A DNA stretch of 64,000 bases, from NCBI GenBank assembly GCA_017882585.1, contig JADGPF010000071.1, positions 1 to 64,000 of the forward strand. Direction: 5' to 3'. The notes under the pieces are model-generated. The model had not been told where the DNA came from, did no database searches, and was given only the letters and a program-made list of their open reading frames with translations. Source of the DNA: Thermoleophilia bacterium. Its GTDB lineage: Bacteria; Actinomycetota; Thermoleophilia; Miltoncostaeales; Miltoncostaeaceae. Shown here piece by piece: positions 53,891 through 64,000 of this stretch (position 1 is the first letter of the stretch; the number at the start of each line of letters is the position of its first letter). The position numbers and the translations under genes were made by a program.

Positions 53891-55311
53891 CACCGATGGG
53901 TAAGACACTCTTTGAGAAGCTGTGGGAAGCGCACGAGGTGCGTGCCGGCGGCCCGGACGGGCCACCGCTGTTGTTCATCGACCTGCATCTCGTCCACGAG
54001 GTGACCTCGCCGCAGGCATTCGACGGGCTCCGGTTGGCGGGGCGCACGGTACGCCGCCCCGATCGCACGATCGCGACCGTCGACCATAACGTGCCGACGA
54101 TCGGCCGCGACAAGGAGATCGAGGACGTCCTCTCGCGGGCGCAGATCGAGGCGCTCGAGCACAACTGCGCCGAGTTTGGGATCCCGCTGTTCTCGATCCG
54201 TTCTCCCCGGCAGGGCATCGTCCACGTCATCGGACCCGAACTCGGGCTCACCCAACCGGGCATGACGATCGTGTGCGGCGACTCTCACACCTCGACCCAC
54301 GGCGCCTTCGGCGCGCTGGCGTTCGGCATCGGGACATCCGAGGTCGAGCACGTCCTGGCGACGCAGACGCTTCCCCAAAGCCGCCCGCGGACGATGCGCG
54401 TGCGCATCGAGGGGCAGCCGGGTCTCGGGGTGGGCGCGAAGGACCTGATCCTCGGGACCATCGGCCACCTGGGCGTCGCCGGAGCGCAGGGCTACGTCGT
54501 CGAATACGCCGGCTCCGCGATCCGCGCGCTCTCGATGGAGGGCCGCATGACGGTCTGCAACATGTCGATCGAGTGGGGTGCGCGCGCGGGGATGATCGCC
54601 CCCGACGAGACGACGTTTGCCTACGTTGAGGGTCGTCCGGCTGCACCCGCCGACTTCGCGGCCGCCGTCGAACAGTGGCGCCTGCTGCCGACCGATGCGG
54701 ACGCCGGCTTCGATCGGGAAGAGATCATCGATGCGGCCGGGATCGCGCCGATGGTCACCTGGGGGACCAATCCGGGCCAGGTCGCGCCGATCACCGGTCG
54801 CGTTCCGACCCCGGACGACTTCGATGACCCCGTCGAGCGCGAAGGCGCGCGGCGGGCATTGCAGTACATGGGGCTCAAGGGCGGCGAGGCGCTCGAGGAC
54901 GTCGCCATCGACACCGTGTTTCTGGGGTCCTGCACCAACGGGCGCATCGAAGATCTGCGGGTCGCGGCAACGGTCGTCGACGGCCACCGAGTCGCCGACG
55001 GTCTGCGCGCGATGGTCGTGCCGGGCTCAATGCAGGTCAAGGCGCAGGCCGAGGCCGAGGGCCTGGATGTGGTCTTTACCGCGGCGGGCTTCGAGTGGCG
55101 TGATGCCGGCTGTTCGATGTGTCTCGGGATGAACCCCGACATCCTCTCGCCGGGCGAGCGCTGCGCATCGACGAGCAACAGGAACTTCGAAGGTCGGCAG
55201 GGCGCCGGCGGCCGGACCCACCTGGTCTCGCCGGCGATGGCCGCAGCGGCCGCGATCACGGGGCACCTCGTTGATGTCCGCGCCCTCGACGTCGAACTGA
55301 CCAAGGCATAA
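53887..55311 (+). CDS. leuC: 3-isopropylmalate dehydratase large subunit
   Basis: [49 protein letters not shown]; start may be ATG 53896. Confidence 0.96.
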   Translation: MTPMGKTLFEKLWEAHEVRAGGPDGPPLLFIDLHLVHEVTSPQAFDGLRLAGRTVRRPDRTIATVDHNVPTIGRDKEIEDVLSRAQIEALEHNCAEFGIPLFSIRSPRQGIVHVIGPELGLTQPGMTIVCGDSHTSTHGAFGALAFGIGTSEVEHVLATQTLPQSRPRTMRVRIEGQPGLGVGAKDLILGTIGHLGVAGAQGYVVEYAGSAIRALSMEGRMTVCNMSIEWGARAGMIAPDETTFAYVEGRPAAPADFAAAVEQWRLLPTDADAGFDREEIIDAAGIAPMVTWGTNPGQVAPITGRVPTPDDFDDPVEREGARRALQYMGLKGGEALEDVAIDTVFLGSCTNGRIEDLRVAATVVDGHRVADGLRAMVVPGSMQVKAQAEAEGLDVVFTAAGFEWRDAGCSMCLGMNPDILSPGERCASTSNRNFEGRQGAGGRTHLVSPAMAAAAAITGHLVDVRALDVELTKA

Positions 55312-55321
55312 GGAGGCGCCA

Positions 55322-55921
55322 ATGCAGCCGTTTACCACCGTTACCGGTGTTGCTCTGCCGCTTGATCGGGCTGATGTCGATACCGATCAGATCATCCCGA
55401 AGCAGTTCCTCAAGCGCGTCGAGCGCACCGGCTTCGGCGAGTTCCTGTTCTTTGACTGGCGCAAGGACGACGCCTTTCCGCTCAACCGCCCCGAGTACGC
55501 GGGTGCCCAAATCCTCATCGCCGAGCGCAACTTCGGGTGCGGCTCCTCGCGCGAGCACGCTCCGTGGGCGCTCGAGGACTACGGGTTCCGTGCGGTCATC
55601 GCACCGAGCCTGGCCGACATCTTCCGCACGAACTGCACGAAGATCGGTCTGCTGCCGGTCGTGCTCACCGAACCGGAGGTCCGCACGCTCATCGGTCAGA
55701 CCACTGCGGTTCCAGGAGCGACAGTGACGGTCGATCTGACCGCCAACGAAGTCGTGGCGCCCGACGGCCAGCGGTTCGGCTTCACGATCGAGCCCGACGT
55801 CCGGGAGCGACTCCTCAACGGGTGGGACGACATCTCCCTGACCCTGGCCAACACGGAGGCGATCACCGCGTACGAGAACACCCGCGAGCGGTCGGGCCCG
55901 TCGACCGCCGTGTTCGCCTGA
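55322..55921 (+). CDS. leuD: 3-isopropylmalate dehydratase small subunit
   Basis: [45 protein letters not shown]. Confidence 0.96.
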   Translation: MQPFTTVTGVALPLDRADVDTDQIIPKQFLKRVERTGFGEFLFFDWRKDDAFPLNRPEYAGAQILIAERNFGCGSSREHAPWALEDYGFRAVIAPSLADIFRTNCTKIGLLPVVLTEPEVRTLIGQTTAVPGATVTVDLTANEVVAPDGQRFGFTIEPDVRERLLNGWDDISLTLANTEAITAYENTRERSGPSTAVFA

Positions 55922-56063
55922 GCGGACCTCCGTGCCGGCCAGGCGCTTGCCCGGACGGCACGGGCCTTGCGACCCCGCATGCGATCGACCTGCGCCCCCC
56001 CCGGGGGCGGCCGGTGTCGGCTGCTAGCCTCGCCGCGAAACAAGTCCAAAACCCCTGCCGGAG

Positions 56064-57125
56064 GTGGGTGTGCGCGAGGTCAACGTGGTGGTGCTGCCGG
56101 GTGACGGGATCGGGCCGGAGGTCGTCGCCGAGGCGATTCGGGCTGTCGAGATCGTTGCCGCAGATGCCGAGCTCGCGATCACCTGGCGCGAGGAGCTCAT
56201 GGGCGGATGCTCGATCGATGCTCACGGCACTGCGCTGACCGACGACGTACTCGCCGCCTGCCAGGCCGCCGATGCAGTCTTCCTCGGTGCCGTCGGCGGG
56301 CCCAAGTGGGACACGACCGACCCGGCGAAACCCCGCCCGGAGCAGGGTCTGCTCGGGCTTCGGTCCGGCCTCGGGCTCTTCGCGAACCTGCGGCCTGTCA
56401 AGCCGCTGGAGGCCCTGTGGGATGCGAGCCCACTGCGCCGGGAGCGGATCGCGGGCACCGACCTGCTCGTCGTGCGCGAGCTCACCGGTGGGATCTACTT
56501 CGGGGCCCGTGGACGCGAGGGTGATCGGGCCTTCGACACGTGTGAGTACACGCGTGGCGAAATCGAGCGCGTCGCGGAAGTCGCCTTCGAGGCCGCCGCG
56601 CGCCGCCGCGCAAAGGTGACCTCGGTCGACAAAGCCAACGTCCTCGAGAGCTCGCGGCTCTGGCGAGAGGTGGTGACCGATATCGGCACGCGGCACCCCG
56701 GCATTGCGCTTGATCACATCCTTGTCGACAACGCGGCCATGCAGCTGGTCAACCGGCCGTCCGAGTTCGACGTGATCGTTACCGAGAACATGTTCGGCGA
56801 CATCCTGAGTGACGAGGCGGCGATGATCACCGGCTCGATCGGCCTGCTGCCGTCGGCAAGCCTGGGGACCGGGACCGCCGGCCTGTACGAGCCGGTGCAC
56901 GGGTCAGCGCCGGACATCGCCGGGAAGGGTTGGTCGAACCCGATGGCCACCGTGCTCTCGGCCGCGATGATGCTGCGCTACTCGCTGGAGGCGCCCGAGG
57001 CGGCGGATCGCTTGGAGGCCGCGGTCGCGCAGGCCCTCAACGAGGGCGCGCGCAGTCGGGACCTGGGCGGTGAGCTCGGCACGACGGCCATCGGTGACCG
57101 GCTCGTGGAGCTGCTTGGCCGATAG
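56064..57125 (+). CDS. leuB: 3-isopropylmalate dehydrogenase
   Basis: VLPGDGIGPEVVAEAIRAVE; VFLGAVGGPKW; NMFGDILSDEAAMITGSIGLLPSASLG. Confidence 0.95.
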   Translation: MGVREVNVVVLPGDGIGPEVVAEAIRAVEIVAADAELAITWREELMGGCSIDAHGTALTDDVLAACQAADAVFLGAVGGPKWDTTDPAKPRPEQGLLGLRSGLGLFANLRPVKPLEALWDASPLRRERIAGTDLLVVRELTGGIYFGARGREGDRAFDTCEYTRGEIERVAEVAFEAAARRRAKVTSVDKANVLESSRLWREVVTDIGTRHPGIALDHILVDNAAMQLVNRPSEFDVIVTENMFGDILSDEAAMITGSIGLLPSASLGTGTAGLYEPVHGSAPDIAGKGWSNPMATVLSAAMMLRYSLEAPEAADRLEAAVAQALNEGARSRDLGGELGTTAIGDRLVELLGR

Positions 57126-57138
57126 GCTGTAGCGCGAG

Positions 57139-57156
57139 CCCGCGTCCGGGCGCGGG
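57139..57156 (+). terminator. Hairpin downstream of leuB
   Basis: cccgcg tccggg cgcggg followed by tgttgcg. Confidence 0.5.
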
Positions 57157-57234
57157 TGTTGCGTGTTGTCGCCCCCGGGTATCCGGGGATAGTGTTCGAC
57201 GAATCATCGACCGCGTCATCGAGAGGCCCGAGAC

Positions 57235-58167
57235 ATGCAGGAAGCCGAGAAGATCTGGATGAATGGCTCGCTCGTGAACTGGGCGGATGCCCAGATTCAC
57301 GTGCTGTCGCACGGCCTTCACTACGGATCGTCGGTGTTCGAGGGCATTCGGGCGTACGCCGCCGACCAGGGCACTGCGGTGTTCCACCTGCACGAGCACC
57401 TCCGGCGCCTGCAGCGCTCGGCGTCGATGTACTACATGCCGATCCCGTACACCTTCGAGGATCTTCGCCAGGCGGTGCACGACGTGATTGCCGTGAACGG
57501 CCTGCGGGAGTGCTACATCCGTCCGATCGCGTTCCGCGGGTACGGCACCATGGGCCTGTTCCCGTTGGACGCGCCGGTCGACGTCGCCATCGCGGCATGG
57601 GAGTGGGGCGCGTACTTGGGCGATGACGGACTCAAAGACGGCATCCGCGCCAAGACATCGACCTGGCGGCGTATCGGAAGCTCGACGATCCCAGCGACCG
57701 CCAAGGCGGGCGGCCAGTACCTGAACTCGATCCTCGCGAAGATCGAGACCCACAAGGCCGGTTACCAGGAAGCGATCCTCCTCAACGAGTCCGGGTATGT
57801 CGCCGACGGCTCCGGCGAGAACATCTTCGTGGTCCGCGGCGGCCAGCTGCTCACGCCCCCGGTCAACGCCTCGATCCTCGAGGGGATCACGCGCGCGACG
57901 ATCATCGAGTTGGCAAAGGACGAGGGCATCCCGGTCGTTGAGCGCGAGCTTGCGCGCGCCGAGCTCTACATCGCCGACGAGGTCTTCGTGACGGGGACCG
58001 CCGCCGAGGTGTGCCCGATCAATGAGGTCGACGATCATCCGATCGGGGAGCCTGGTCCGATCACGCGACGCCTGCAGGAGCGGTTCTTCGCCGCGACGCT
58101 GGGCCGCGACCCGCGGTCGGCCGAATGGCTCGATTACGTCGCCGTGCCCGAGCAAGCGCAGCGCTAG
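57235..58167 (+). CDS. ilvE: Branched-chain amino acid aminotransferase
   Basis: HGLHYGSSVFEGIRAY; KAGGQYLNSILAKIE; EVFVTGTAAEVCPI. Confidence 0.95.
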   Translation: MQEAEKIWMNGSLVNWADAQIHVLSHGLHYGSSVFEGIRAYAADQGTAVFHLHEHLRRLQRSASMYYMPIPYTFEDLRQAVHDVIAVNGLRECYIRPIAFRGYGTMGLFPLDAPVDVAIAAWEWGAYLGDDGLKDGIRAKTSTWRRIGSSTIPATAKAGGQYLNSILAKIETHKAGYQEAILLNESGYVADGSGENIFVVRGGQLLTPPVNASILEGITRATIIELAKDEGIPVVERELARAELYIADEVFVTGTAAEVCPINEVDDHPIGEPGPITRRLQERFFAATLGRDPRSAEWLDYVAVPEQAQR

Positions 58168-58170
58168 GCC

Positions 58171-59763
58171 ATGGAATCGATCTTCCTGTACGACACGACG
58201 CTGCGCGACGGACTGCAGCGCGAAGGAATGAGCCTGTCGGTCGACGAGCAGGTGGCGATCGCGCGCCGACTCGCCGAAATCGGCATGCACTACATCGAGG
58301 CCGGATTCCCGATGTCGAACCCCAAGCACGCGGAGATGTTCAACGCGCTCGAGGGAATCGACTTGGGATCGACCAAGATTGCCGCGTTCGGGATGACCCG
58401 ACGCAAGGGCGTCGCGGCGGCCGACGATCCGGCCCTGATCGGGCTCGCCGACTGCTACGCGCCGGTGATCACCATCGTGGGCAAGACGTGGGACCTGCAC
58501 ATCGAGAAGGTCATCAAGGTCGACCGGGCCGAGAACCTCCGGATGATCGAGGAGTCTGTGGCCTTCCTGGTCGGCCAGGGCAAAGAGGTCGTCTACGACG
58601 CCGAGCACTTCTTCGACGCGTTTGACGCACACCGCGATTATGCGGTCGAGTGCCTGCTCGCGGCGGCTGACGCAGGGGCGCATTGGATCACCGTGTGCGA
58701 CACCAACGGGGCCACCCTGCCGCATGACATCGCCCACGCCGTGCGGACGGTGCGGTCTGCCCTGCCGGGGGTTGCGCTGGGGATCCACACCCACAACGAC
58801 GCGGACTGTGGGGTGGCGAACTCCCTGGCGGCCGTGGTCGAGGGCGCCCGGATGGTTCAGGGAACGGTCAACGGATACGGCGAGCGGTGCGGCAACGCGA
58901 ACCTCGTGTCGATCATCCCGTCGCTCTCGTTGAAGATGGGCTTCGCCACGCTTCCCGACGATCGGCTGGTCGAGCTGACCGCGCTCAGCCACTACGTCGC
59001 CGAGACCGCCAACCTCCAGCCCGACAACTGGGCTCCCTACGTGGGCCGCAACGCGTTCGCGCACAAGGGTGGTATGCACGTGGCTGGCATGCTCGCCGAC
59101 GAGCGGACCTTTGAGCACATCGATCCGACGGCCGTCGGCAACGAGCGCCACGTCCTGGTGAGCGAGCTCTCCGGCCGGGGCACGATCGTCGCCAAAGCCC
59201 ACGAGATGGGAATCGACCTGTCCGAAGGCGACGACGTACCGCGGATCCTGGCGCGCCTCAAGGACCTCGAGCACCGGGGCTACCATTTCGAGGTGGCTGA
59301 CGCGTCGTTTGAGCTGCTGATCGAGCGCGAGATTGGGGTCTACCGGCCACTCTTCACCCTCGAGCGGTTTCGGGTCGTCACCGAGAAGGTCGCCGATGGA
59401 CGGGTCTCGACCGAAGCGACGATCGCGCTCGTGCACGACGGCGAGCGGGTGGAGGCGACCGGGCTCGGTAACGGTCCGATTAACGCGCTCGACACGGCTT
59501 TGCGCGCCGCGCTTGAGCCCCGTGTACCGGAGCTGGCGCAGATCGAACTGGTCAACTTCAAGGTGAGAATCCTCGACGAGGACAAGGGCACGGGCGCGAC
59601 AACGCGCGTGTTGCTGGACTCCTCCGACGGCGACGAGACCTGGGGCGCGCTCGGCGTCAGTCACAACGTCATCGAGGCCTCGTGGGATGCGCTCATCGAC
59701 AGCCTCGCCTACGGGGTGCGCCGCCGCGCCCGGCAGGCCGCCAAGACCGGGTCCGCTTCGTGA
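58171..59763 (+). CDS. cimA: (R)-citramalate synthase (CimA-type)
   Basis: IFLYDTTLRDGLQREGMSLSVDEQVAIARRLAEIGMHYIEAGFPMSNPK; long CimA-type C-terminal domain. Confidence 0.88.
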   Translation: MESIFLYDTTLRDGLQREGMSLSVDEQVAIARRLAEIGMHYIEAGFPMSNPKHAEMFNALEGIDLGSTKIAAFGMTRRKGVAAADDPALIGLADCYAPVITIVGKTWDLHIEKVIKVDRAENLRMIEESVAFLVGQGKEVVYDAEHFFDAFDAHRDYAVECLLAAADAGAHWITVCDTNGATLPHDIAHAVRTVRSALPGVALGIHTHNDADCGVANSLAAVVEGARMVQGTVNGYGERCGNANLVSIIPSLSLKMGFATLPDDRLVELTALSHYVAETANLQPDNWAPYVGRNAFAHKGGMHVAGMLADERTFEHIDPTAVGNERHVLVSELSGRGTIVAKAHEMGIDLSEGDDVPRILARLKDLEHRGYHFEVADASFELLIEREIGVYRPLFTLERFRVVTEKVADGRVSTEATIALVHDGERVEATGLGNGPINALDTALRAALEPRVPELAQIELVNFKVRILDEDKGTGATTRVLLDSSDGDETWGALGVSHNVIEASWDALIDSLAYGVRRRARQAAKTGSAS

Positions 59764-60895
59764 CGACGGGCCAGCCGCGCATCCCGCTTGCGAGGCCAGT
59801 GATCACGGCACGCGAGCGGGAACTCGTGCTGGAGGTACTGGACTCTCGCCAGCTGTCACTTGGCCCGATGCTGGCGCGCTTCGAGCGCGAGTGGGCCGAA
59901 CGAATCGGCGTGCGGCACGCGGTCGCATGCTCGTCCGGCACGGCCGGCCTGCACATGTGCCTGCATGCCGCGGGCGTCGGTCCGGGTGACGAGGTCATCA
60001 CCTCGTCGTTCTCGTTTGTCGCGTCGGCAAATGCCGTGCTGTTTACCGGTGCCGAGGTCGTCTTCGCCGAAGTCGACCCGCAGACGTTCAATATGGATCC
60101 GGCGGCAGTCGAGGCGGCGATCACCCCACGGACCAAGGCGCTGGTCATCGTCGACATCTTCGGGTATCCGGCAGAAATCCCCGCGCTGATCGACATTGCC
60201 AGGCGCCATGGCCTGGTGATCGTCGAGGATGCGTGCCAGACGATCGACGGCGACTACGACGGCAAGAAGCTCGGTACCTGGGGTCACCCCGCCGTCTACG
60301 GCTTCTACGCGAACAAGCAGCTGACGACCGCCGAGGGCGGCGTGATCCTGACTGACGACGACCGGCTGGCGGCCCTGCTCAAGAGCCTTTCGAACCAGGG
60401 CCGTAGTGACGACGGAGCCTGGCTGGTCCACTCGCGTCTCGGGTTCAACTACCGGCTCTCGGACGTGCACGCCGCGATCGGGGTGGGTCAGCTCGAGCAT
60501 CTCGACCAGATGCAGGCGGGACGCGCCCAGGTGGCGGACTGGTATCAGCAGAGGGTCCGCGCGATACCGAACGTCGAGCCAATGTTTACGGGACCACAAC
60601 GACGGTCGTGGTTCGTCTACGCGCCGCGCTTGGCGTCGGGTATTGACCGCAACGCGGTCATCACGCAGCTGGACGAGCTCGGCATCTCCGCCAAGCCGTA
60701 CCTGCCGTGCATCCACCTGCAGCCCTTCTACCAAGACCAGTTCGGCTACCGGCCGGGCACGCTGCCCGTGACCGAGGCGATCAGCGCCTCGACGATCGCG
60801 TTACCGTTCTTCCCGGAGATGACCGAAGATCAGGTCGACCAAGTGTGTGCAGCACTCGCCACCGTGCTCACCCGCGATCGTGCCGAGGTGGCGCG

Positions 60896-60899
<4 letters not shown>
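59760..60899 (+). CDS. DegT/DnrJ/EryC1/StrS family aminotransferase
   Basis: IPLARPVITARERELVLEVLDSRQLSLGP; EDACQTIDGDYDGKKLGTWG; FYANKQLTTAEGGVI. Confidence 0.92.
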
Positions 60900-62274
<1,375 letters not shown>

Positions 62275-62281
<7 letters not shown>

Positions 62282-62892
62282 CCCCGCTGGGCGCCGGGTT
62301 CTTCGCCCGCCCGGCGCGCGACGTGGCCCCGGACCTCATCGGCTGCGTGCTTGTGGGCAACGATGTCGCCGGCGTGATCGTCGAGGTGGAGCGGTACGAG
62401 CACTGGGATGCCGCCTCACACAGCTTCCGGGGGCCCACGGCCCGCTCGCGAGTGATGTTCGGACCCGCCGGACGGTTGTACGTCTACCGCAGCTATGGCG
62501 TGCATTGGTGCGTCAACATCGTCTGTGGACCGCCGGGTCAGGGATCGGCGCTGCTCTTGCGGGCGGTTCAGCCGACCGCCGGACTCGAGCTGATGTGCGT
62601 ACGGCGCGGAACGACCGCAGCCCTGGACCTGTGCCGGGGTCCAGGCCGGTTGGCGGCCGCGTTTGGCATCACTGGCGAGCTCAACGGGACTCCTTTGGAG
62701 GCCCAGGATGCGCCCGATCGGGGATTGCGCGTGCTGCCCCGCGTGCTCGAGGACATCGCCATCGAACGCGGCCCCCGGGTCGGAATCACGCGGGACGCGG
62801 GCCGGGCGTGGCGATACGCCCTGATCGACTGCCCGTGGGTGTCCGGGCGTCGGACTCATCTGGCGATCCCTGAGGACCGGATCGCCAGATGA
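62275..62892 (+). CDS. mpg: 3-methyladenine DNA glycosylase (AAG/MPG type)
   Basis: FFARPARDVAPDLIGCVLV; VEVERYEHWDAASHSFRGPTARSRVMFGPAGRLYVYRSYGVHWCVNIV. Confidence 0.93.
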
Positions 62893-62965
62893 GCGATTCC
62901 GATCCAAGCCCGGGCGCGCGCGGGCCCTAGAGCTTGTCGCGCGGACCGTCAATTGTGAGCCGAGC

Positions 62966-64000
62966 GTGGACGCCCTCGCCGAGAAGATCGACCGCGGCCA
63001 GCCGCTCCGGGTCAAGCTCGGCGTCGACCCAACCGCGCCGGACATCCACCTCGGTCACTGCGTCGTACTTGGCAAGCTGCGGGAGTTCCAGGACGCCGGA
63101 CACATCGCGGTCCTCGTGATCGGCGACTGGACGGCCCGGGTCGGAGATCCCAGCGGACGCAGCTCGACGCGCCCGATGCTGTCCGAAGACGCGATTGTAG
63201 CCAACGCCGAAACGTTCCGAGAGCAGGCATTTCACATACTCGATGCCGAGCGCACCGAGGTGCGAGCCAACGGCGAGTGGTTCGCCGAGATGGGCCTTGC
63301 TCCACTGTTCGACCTCGCGTCGCGCGCCACGATCAACCAACTGCTGCGCCGTAATGATTTTGCGAGCCGGATGCAGGAGGACCGTCCGGTCTCCGTGCTG
63401 GAGCTCCTGTACCCCCTGCTGCAGGCCTACGATTCGGTGGCGCTGGAGGCCGACGTCGAGCTCGGCGGCACCGACCAACTATTCAACTTGATGCTCGCCC
63501 GGGACATTCAGTCCCGGTACGGGGTGGCGCCGCAGGTCGTCATGACGATGCCGATCTTGCCCGGGACCGACGGTGTCCAGAAGATGAGCAAGTCGCTCGG
63601 CAACTACATCGGCGTCACCGACACCCCCGAGGAACAGTTCGGGAAGGTCATGAGCATTCCCGACGCGCTGACGGCCGACTATTTCCGTCTCATGTTTCCC
63701 GGCGAGCCGCCGCCTGCGGGACATCCGGGGACCGAAAAGCGGCGCCTGGGACGACTCGTGGTCGCGCGCTTCCACGATGCCGCCGCCGCCGTGGCGGCGG
63801 AGGATCACTTCAACCGGGTCGTCCGCGATCGGGAAGCCCCGGCCGACGTGCCGGAGTTTGCCGTGCCGGATGGCGAGATCCATTTGCCTGCGCTCTTGGT
63901 CGAAGCCTTGGGCGTGGGCTCGCGCAGCGAGGCCCGACGCCTCATCGAACAGGGGGGCGTCGCCCTCGACGGGGCACCGGTCACGACACTCGACATGTCT
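62966..64000 (+). CDS. tyrS: Tyrosyl-tRNA synthetase (3' partial, runs off window; start uncertain)
   Basis: LRVKLGVDPTAPDIHLGHCVVL; LEADVELGGTDQLFNLM; VQKMSKSLGN; S4-like C-terminus. Homologous-looking sequence (LELVARTVNCEPS) extends upstream of the GTG. Confidence 0.92.
   Translation, partial: MDALAEKIDRGQPLRVKLGVDPTAPDIHLGHCVVLGKLREFQDAGHIAVLVIGDWTARVGDPSGRSSTRPMLSEDAIVANAETFREQAFHILDAERTEVRANGEWFAEMGLAPLFDLASRATINQLLRRNDFASRMQEDRPVSVLELLYPLLQAYDSVALEADVELGGTDQLFNLMLARDIQSRYGVAPQVVMTMPILPGTDGVQKMSKSLGNYIGVTDTPEEQFGKVMSIPDALTADYFRLMFPGEPPPAGHPGTEKRRLGRLVVARFHDAAAAVAAEDHFNRVVRDREAPADVPEFAVPDGEIHLPALLVEALGVGSRSEARRLIEQGGVALDGAPVTTLDMS

Noticed and set aside
55995-56020. C8/G5 hairpin (gcgccccccccgggggcgg) between leuD and leuB as a terminator
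   Set aside because: Stem possible, but no U-tract and leuB probably belongs to the same biosynthetic run; could equally be ordinary GC-rich intergenic sequence

Overview
High-GC (~70%) chromosomal window, probably from an actinobacterial (Thermoleophilia/Solirubrobacterales-like) genome; the taxonomy is inferred from gene style only. Main blocks: (1) ~2.5-8.2 kb, a decayed accessory region with a truncated tRNA-Gly 3' half, two degenerate tyrosine-integrase remnants and a perfect 39-bp direct repeat of the tRNA-Asn 3' half. The repeat brackets envelope cargo: a DUF3494 ice-binding-like protein, an L,D-transpeptidase and a Pro-rich secreted protein. (2) ~20-29.7 kb, the most interesting locus. 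A tightly overlapping operon encodes a pseudo-receiver/PP2C phosphatase (RsbU-like), RsbW-like kinase, GAF/HD-GYP-like protein, RsbV-like STAS protein, a GT4, a PelF-like GT and a PelG-like membrane protein. It is flanked by a convergent GH114 (polygalactosaminidase-like) gene and a divergent PilT-like ATPase that has lost several catalytic motifs. I propose a Pel-like galactosamine exopolysaccharide system controlled by a partner switch. (3) ~44.5-62.3 kb, housekeeping: gatCAB, ilvN-ilvC-serA-serC, leuA (with a Leu-rich, possibly leaderless leader peptide and attenuator-like hairpins), leuCD, leuB, ilvE, cimA, a DegT aminotransferase, argH, mpg and partial tyrS. The rest are ordinary genes (pepF, ppx, rnd, ABC-F, gltB, rhomboid, RodZ-like, M42 peptidase, ABC-2 exporter, ctaA, copCD). 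All family calls come from reading motifs; no database search was run.
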